From assembly GCA_040219025.1 (NCBI GenBank), contig JAVJTE010000027.1, positions 184,650 through 248,649 on the forward strand: a stretch of DNA of 64,000 nucleotides, read 5' to 3'. Every line of letters starts with the position of its first letter. Position 1 is the stretch's first letter. Source of the DNA: HT1-32 sp040219025. GTDB taxonomy: Bacteria > Pseudomonadota > Alphaproteobacteria > Rhodospirillales > HT1-32. This document shows, piece after piece, positions 59,911-64,000 of the stretch. Both the position numbers and the translations under genes were made by a program. Below the pieces are notes generated by a model that saw only the letters and a program-made list of their open reading frames with translations, was not told the origin of the DNA and did no database searches.

Positions 59911-62606
59911 TGCCCGAGCCTTTCCATAATTGCCGGAACATGAACCTGATCGGCCTTATAGTTGCCGGTCAGCGCATACATCACCAGATTGACGCCGAAC
60001 CGGTAGGCCATCTCGCGCTGGACATCGCCGCCGGGTGTGACCGCATAGAGCGGTCGTCCCGCATCGTCGGTGGCCCAGGCAGAGCCCCAGTCATTGACGC
60101 CGATCACCACCGAGGACACCCCGTCATTGTCGGCGGATGCATCCCGCTCGACCCAGACCTGGTTATCGGCCCAGCGGCCGGGGAAGTCGTTCAGCAGATA
60201 AAACGAGCGGGTGAGAACATGATCCTCACCGGCGGGCGCAAGCGGCGGCACATTCAGCCCGCGCAGCAACTGGGCCAGCGAGGCCCCGCCAAGGCCGTCC
60301 CCCAGCGCCTGATCGATCAGCAGCAGCCCGCCATTCTTCAGAAAGTCATTCAGCTTGCTGACGGCAAAGTCGCTCATCGCCTGCTGTTGCCGGTCGATGC
60401 GCCAGTAGATCAGCGGATAAAAGCTCAGATCATCACGTTCCGGACTGACCAGCACAGGCTCGCCAAGATCGGTGGCCGAGCGGCGATTGAGGGCCTGCGT
60501 CAGGCCGTAAAGGCCGGCCCGTGCAACCTCGTTGGAGGCGGGAACGCCGGTATCCATGGCGGCGAGGCGAGTCTGCAGGGCGGCCTCCATCGCGGCGCGA
60601 TCGTCACTTCTTGCGGTCTGCGCCTGTGCGTCGGGCGCGGCGGCTGCGCTGAACAGCATCAGGGCCAGTGCGCCGGTCAGCGCCGGGCGCAACAATCCGC
60701 GCAGGCCAAGTGCAATAACGAAATCCGCCAGCAACAGTAATGCGGCGGCAAGCAGCAGCCAGGGCTTGATATCGATTTCATCATTCCCGGCATAGCTCTC
60801 GGTCGTGACCCCGGCGGGCAGGTCAGTAATGGGCCCGAAACTGCCCTCTGCGGTGCCGATATTCAGGGCAAGGGTTGCGCCGTCAGCGCCATACAGGCCC
60901 GGCGGATGACGCGGGCCGGCCACGGGAGTTGCTGTGCCGCCGGCTTCGATGGCGGTGGCGGTTACGGTCGGCGGCCCCAGAATGCCAAAGCCGTCGAGGC
61001 TGGCCAGTGGCGGCAGGGTTGCCCGGCCGGTATCCGACAGCACACCCCGGCTTTCCGAGACAATGCGCCGCAACATGTCAACAAACAGACCGGAAAGCGG
61101 CAGGTCTGACCATTCGGAATTCGAGGTGACATGGAACAGAACCAGCAGTCCCTCATCCCGGCGCTCTGCCGTGACCAGCGGGGTGCCGTCGACCAGCGTG
61201 GCCCAGGTCCGGTTCGGCAGGTCGAGCGACGGTTCAGCCAGAACCTGGCGGCGGATCTGCACATCAGGCGGGATCGGCAGGCCGGCAAAGGGGCTGTCTG
61301 CCGGGAAGGGGGCGAGGCCGGTTGGCCGCGACCATGACATCGTCCCGCCAAGCGAGCGACCACCGGACCGCAGGGTGACCGGCAGCAGACTGTCGGGTTG
61401 TCGTGCCAGTGCCGGTCCGGCGAAACGGACCATCACACCGCCGGCCCGCAACCAGCTGTCGAGGGCGGCCTGGTCGGTTTCCGTCAGTCCGGCATAATCG
61501 GGCAGGATCAGGACCGACAGCTTGCTGTCGATCAGTTCCTGATAATCGCCTTCGCGAATTTCTGAAAACGGGTCCAGTGCCTTGCGCAGGTAATAGCGTG
61601 CGCCGAGCAGCGGCTGGGTATCGGTCGCGGATGTGGCAATCAGCCCGACGGGGCGGCGGCGCCAGCGGTCATCAGTCAGTGCAACCGATCCGGCACCGGC
61701 CCGGTTCTGGATTTCCAGCCGGGCGATCCGGTTACGCAAGTCTGTCGGCAGGCTGAAGGCGGCGCTGGTCTCGTTCTCGCCATCGACAAAGGTCAGGCTT
61801 TGCAGGCCCAGCCCCTTCCCGTCGGCGTCTACGGCACGCACGACCACCGTTGCCTCGCCGTCCGTTATGGTGCGTCGGACAGTCAGGGTTATCTCGGCAC
61901 CTTCAAGCGACGGTGGCAGCAGCATCAGCGGCCCCAGGCTCTCGTCATCAGCCAGCAGGCGGAGCGAGCCGGCACGTTGCAGTCTTTCGGCGAAGCTGCG
62001 GTCATCATCCTGACCGACACCGTCGGCGATCCAGACGATATTTGCCGAACCGTCAATGTTCAGCGTGTCGAGCCGCCCGGTAATGGCGGAGCGTTCGCCG
62101 CTCCACGGAAAGGGTTTCAGGCCGCCGACAATACGGTGGGCCTCGGCGGCGGTTGTCAGACCGGTTGCGGCGGCGCTGGGGGGCACTGCCGGATCGGTGA
62201 TCGCAGGCAGCACGGCAACCGGGCGGCTGGTCCGGGCGGCCTCGTCAATCAGGCCCTGCATGGTCCTGACCTTGGCAGCCCAGTCGGTCGCCGACGCCCA
62301 GCCATTGTCGACAGCCAGGATCAGGGGACCGCTGCCGGGCAGCCGGTTTGCCATATTCCAGATGGGATGGGCAATGCCCAGAATCAGGAGTGCGGCCACC
62401 AGCATGCGCAGCAACAGCAGCCAGAGCGGCGTATGTGCCGGCGTTTCTTCCCTGGCCAGCAATCCGGCAAGCAGACGCAAGGGGGGAAAGTCGACCCGTT
62501 GCGGTGCCGGCGGCACGGCACGCAGCAGCCACCACAGCAGGGGCAGGGTAATCAGGGCCGCAAGTGCCAGCGGCGCAGCAAATGACAGGGCGCCCAGATT
62601 CAGCAT
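59907..62606 (-). CDS. DUF4159 domain-containing membrane protein (BatA-like N-terminus)
   Basis: 899 residues. N-terminal BatA/Aerotolerance-like region with two membrane segments (LALAALITLPLLWWLLRAVP; LWLLLLRMLVAALLILGIAH), a large periplasmic domain, a middle hydrophobic pair (about 615-655) and a C-terminal DUF4159 domain (about 690-890) with FYPLIYWRIDRQQQAMSDFA, FLKNGGLLLIDQALGDG and VQREMAYRFGVNLVMYALTG. Its place after DUF58 and MoxR genes is conserved in Alphaproteobacteria as I recall. Role unknown. Confidence 0.88.
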   Translation of the reverse strand: MLNLGALSFAAPLALAALITLPLLWWLLRAVPPAPQRVDFPPLRLLAGLLAREETPAHTPLWLLLLRMLVAALLILGIAHPIWNMANRLPGSGPLILAVDNGWASATDWAAKVRTMQGLIDEAARTSRPVAVLPAITDPAVPPSAAATGLTTAAEAHRIVGGLKPFPWSGERSAITGRLDTLNIDGSANIVWIADGVGQDDDRSFAERLQRAGSLRLLADDESLGPLMLLPPSLEGAEITLTVRRTITDGEATVVVRAVDADGKGLGLQSLTFVDGENETSAAFSLPTDLRNRIARLEIQNRAGAGSVALTDDRWRRRPVGLIATSATDTQPLLGARYYLRKALDPFSEIREGDYQELIDSKLSVLILPDYAGLTETDQAALDSWLRAGGVMVRFAGPALARQPDSLLPVTLRSGGRSLGGTMSWSRPTGLAPFPADSPFAGLPIPPDVQIRRQVLAEPSLDLPNRTWATLVDGTPLVTAERRDEGLLVLFHVTSNSEWSDLPLSGLFVDMLRRIVSESRGVLSDTGRATLPPLASLDGFGILGPPTVTATAIEAGGTATPVAGPRHPPGLYGADGATLALNIGTAEGSFGPITDLPAGVTTESYAGNDEIDIKPWLLLAAALLLLADFVIALGLRGLLRPALTGALALMLFSAAAAPDAQAQTARSDDRAAMEAALQTRLAAMDTGVPASNEVARAGLYGLTQALNRRSATDLGEPVLVSPERDDLSFYPLIYWRIDRQQQAMSDFAVSKLNDFLKNGGLLLIDQALGDGLGGASLAQLLRGLNVPPLAPAGEDHVLTRSFYLLNDFPGRWADNQVWVERDASADNDGVSSVVIGVNDWGSAWATDDAGRPLYAVTPGGDVQREMAYRFGVNLVMYALTGNYKADQVHVPAIMERLGQ

Positions 62607-62640
62607 TCACGGATCTCCGGGAAGGAATGTTGACGCCGGT

Positions 62641-63531
62641 TCATCGCGGCGACCTTTGTCCAAGGCGGACGAACAGGGCCATCAGGGCGGACTCAGGCGA
62701 ATGGTCAGTGCGATGCAGGCCAAAGCCCCAGCCGCAGCTGTCGCAGATTGCCTGCAATCCGGCGCGATGTTGCTGCAGGCGTTCCCGGTAGGCCTGGCGC
62801 AGGGTTTCGGCCCGGCCGACAAGCTGGCTGGCCTCCCCTTCCAGCCCGTTGAACTGTACCCGTCCGGCGAAGGGCCAGGCGTCTTCGACCGGATCGCTGA
62901 TCTGCATCAGATGGCCGTCGACACCCTGCGCCGACAGGCCGCGAACGGCGGCGGCGGTCTGTTCCAGCGGATCGAGAAAGTCGCCGAACATGACAACCCG
63001 GGAATGCCGCGGCAGGTTGGCGCGCGCCGGAATGCCGGTACTGGTCGCCGCCTGTTTCGTCAGTCCGGTAGCGAGGCGCATCAGGGCGACCCTGCCGGTT
63101 GCCGGGCGCTCATTACCGTCGAGCCGGGCGACCCGTTCGCCGGCACGGACCATCAGCCCGGCCAGCGCCACGCAGAGCAATTCGGCCCGGTCCCGTTTGG
63201 TCGGCAGGTCGCGACCGGAACTGTAGGACATTGACGGCGAGGCATCGCGCCAGAGCCAGACAGACTGTGCCGCCTCCCATTCATATTCCCGGACAAAGAC
63301 ATGATCGCGTTTGGCAGACTGCCGCCAGTCGATAGAGGCGGGTGTGTCGCCGGGCTGGTACTGCCGGAACTGCCAGAAGGTCTCGCCGGTGCCGACACGC
63401 CGGCGGCCATGCACGCCCTGCGCAACCGTATGGGCAACCCGGTCGGCCCGCACCAGCAGCGGCGGCAGGCCGGCAGCGGCAACCTCCGCCCGGCCCTCAA
63501 GGCTGCGTGTCATGGTCAGGTCAGATGACAA
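62641..63531 (-). CDS. DUF58 domain-containing protein
   Basis: 296 residues, no signal peptide. DUF58/VWA-like: RRVGTGETFWQFRQYQPGDT, IDWRQSAKRDHVFVREYEWE, VWLWRDASPSMSY (degenerate MIDAS DxSxS present) and RVVMFGDFLDPLEQT. DUF58 proteins pair with MoxR ATPases, possibly in metal insertion or envelope protein maturation. Overlaps the moxR stop by 11 nt. Confidence 0.92.
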   Translation of the reverse strand: MSSDLTMTRSLEGRAEVAAAGLPPLLVRADRVAHTVAQGVHGRRRVGTGETFWQFRQYQPGDTPASIDWRQSAKRDHVFVREYEWEAAQSVWLWRDASPSMSYSSGRDLPTKRDRAELLCVALAGLMVRAGERVARLDGNERPATGRVALMRLATGLTKQAATSTGIPARANLPRHSRVVMFGDFLDPLEQTAAAVRGLSAQGVDGHLMQISDPVEDAWPFAGRVQFNGLEGEASQLVGRAETLRQAYRERLQQHRAGLQAICDSCGWGFGLHRTDHSPESALMALFVRLGQRSPR

Positions 63532-64000
63532 CGGCGCAAAGCTTTCGGATGATGTCGCTGATATTCACCCCGTCCGCCCTTGCAGCGAAATTCAGTGCCA
63601 TGCGGTGACGCAGAACCGGCTCGGCAATGGCGATGACATCATCAACCGACGGGGCAAGCCGCCCCTGCATGACGGCGCGGGCGCGGGCACACAGCATAAA
63701 GGCCTGGCTGGCGCGGGGTCCGGGCCCCCAGGAAACATTGGCTGCGACATCCGGCAGATCGGTTTCTTCCGGCCGTCCGGCGCGAACCAGTTTCAGGATT
63801 GCCTCGACCACCGCATCGCCGACCGGTACATGACGGACCAGCTTCTGTGCAGCCAGCAGCTCCTTTGCAGACAGCACCTTGCGGGCAACCTGATTTTCGG
63901 CCCCGGTGGTCTTCGCCAGCACCATTTTTTCTGATTTGTGGTCAGGATAACCGACGTTGATCTGGATCAGGAAGCGGTCAAGCTGGGCTTCCGGCAGCGG
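63521..64000 (-). CDS. MoxR-family AAA ATPase (5' end outside window)
   Basis: C-terminal 159 codons visible; the frame runs off the right edge. LPEAQLDRFLIQINVGYPD is the MoxR signature after the Walker B/sensor 1 region, followed by the lid domain with VSWGPGPRASQAFMLCARAR and VLRHRMALNFAARADGV. The Walker A lies outside. First visible gene of the minus-strand DUF58-DUF4159 operon. MoxR ATPases act as chaperones for protein complexes. Confidence 0.93.
   Translation of the reverse strand, partial: PLPEAQLDRFLIQINVGYPDHKSEKMVLAKTTGAENQVARKVLSAKELLAAQKLVRHVPVGDAVVEAILKLVRAGRPEETDLPDVAANVSWGPGPRASQAFMLCARARAVMQGRLAPSVDDVIAIAEPVLRHRMALNFAARADGVNISDIIRKLCAVVI

Overview
The window looks like a chromosomal piece of a high-GC Alphaproteobacterium, probably Rhodospirillales-like. 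This rests on the Tad/Cpa pilus locus in Caulobacter-style gene order, an alphaproteobacterial-type acetolactate synthase with a GEAS motif, the conserved lpoA/rsmI/yraN/BON/sirB1/gshB neighbourhood, a CheZ-type phosphatase, and paired palindromes of the 'CCTCATCCTGA...GTCTCGAAGGA' kind common between alphaproteobacterial genes. I did not recognise a species. No rRNA, tRNA, CRISPR array or complete mobile element was seen.

Layout. 1-9.7 kb: a Tad/Flp pilus locus, with a divergent TadG-like von Willebrand protein cut by the left edge, then flp, cpaA, cpaB, cpaC, cpaD, cpaE, cpaF, tadB and tadC, mostly overlapping by 4 nt. 9.7-13.5 kb: a LysR regulator, an alpha/beta hydrolase, a small exported protein, an AllA-like protein and a lipoprotein. 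13.5-18.9 kb: a LysR regulator, a DUF3830 protein and a complete spermidine/putrescine-type ABC importer. 18.9-23.4 kb: miaA, then ilvB-ilvN-ilvC with a promoter, a possible attenuator leader and a strong terminator. 23.6-33.6 kb: a minus-strand catabolic operon with a TRAP importer (dctP, terminator, dctQ, dctM), a DapA-family lyase, an SDR, a 4-OT tautomerase, a BisC-type molybdoenzyme, an aryl-CoA ligase-like enzyme and an esterase. 33.8-39.1 kb: lpoA-like gene divergent from rsmI-yraN-dolP-like-sirB1-gshB. 39.1-42.4 kb: cysS, carrying a low-GC internal patch, and nadE. 42.6-46.6 kb: two small host genes, then an EcoRII-type restriction-modification island (dcm, vsr, ecoRII). 46.7-48.8 kb: a four-gene thiol-redox operon (ArsC-like, two ChaC-like, msrB). 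49-52.8 kb: an aminotransferase that seems to use a CTG start, a TPR methyltransferase, and an MFS transporter facing an ArsR-type regulator. 53.6-57.8 kb: a CheZ-like phosphatase and a quinone/electrophile defence operon (wrbA, yqjG, pirin) divergent from a LysR regulator. 57.8-64 kb: a MoxR-DUF58-DUF4159-membrane protein operon cut by the right edge.

Most of the window is well-conserved housekeeping or recognisable accessory function. The best leads are the TRAP/BisC/CoA-ligase catabolic operon of unknown substrate, the non-canonical start of the aminotransferase, the roughly 41% GC patch inside cysS, the HTH-fused Dcm with its palindromic operator in an R-M-Vsr cassette, and the ilvB leader with mutually exclusive hairpins. 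None is proven novel from sequence alone.
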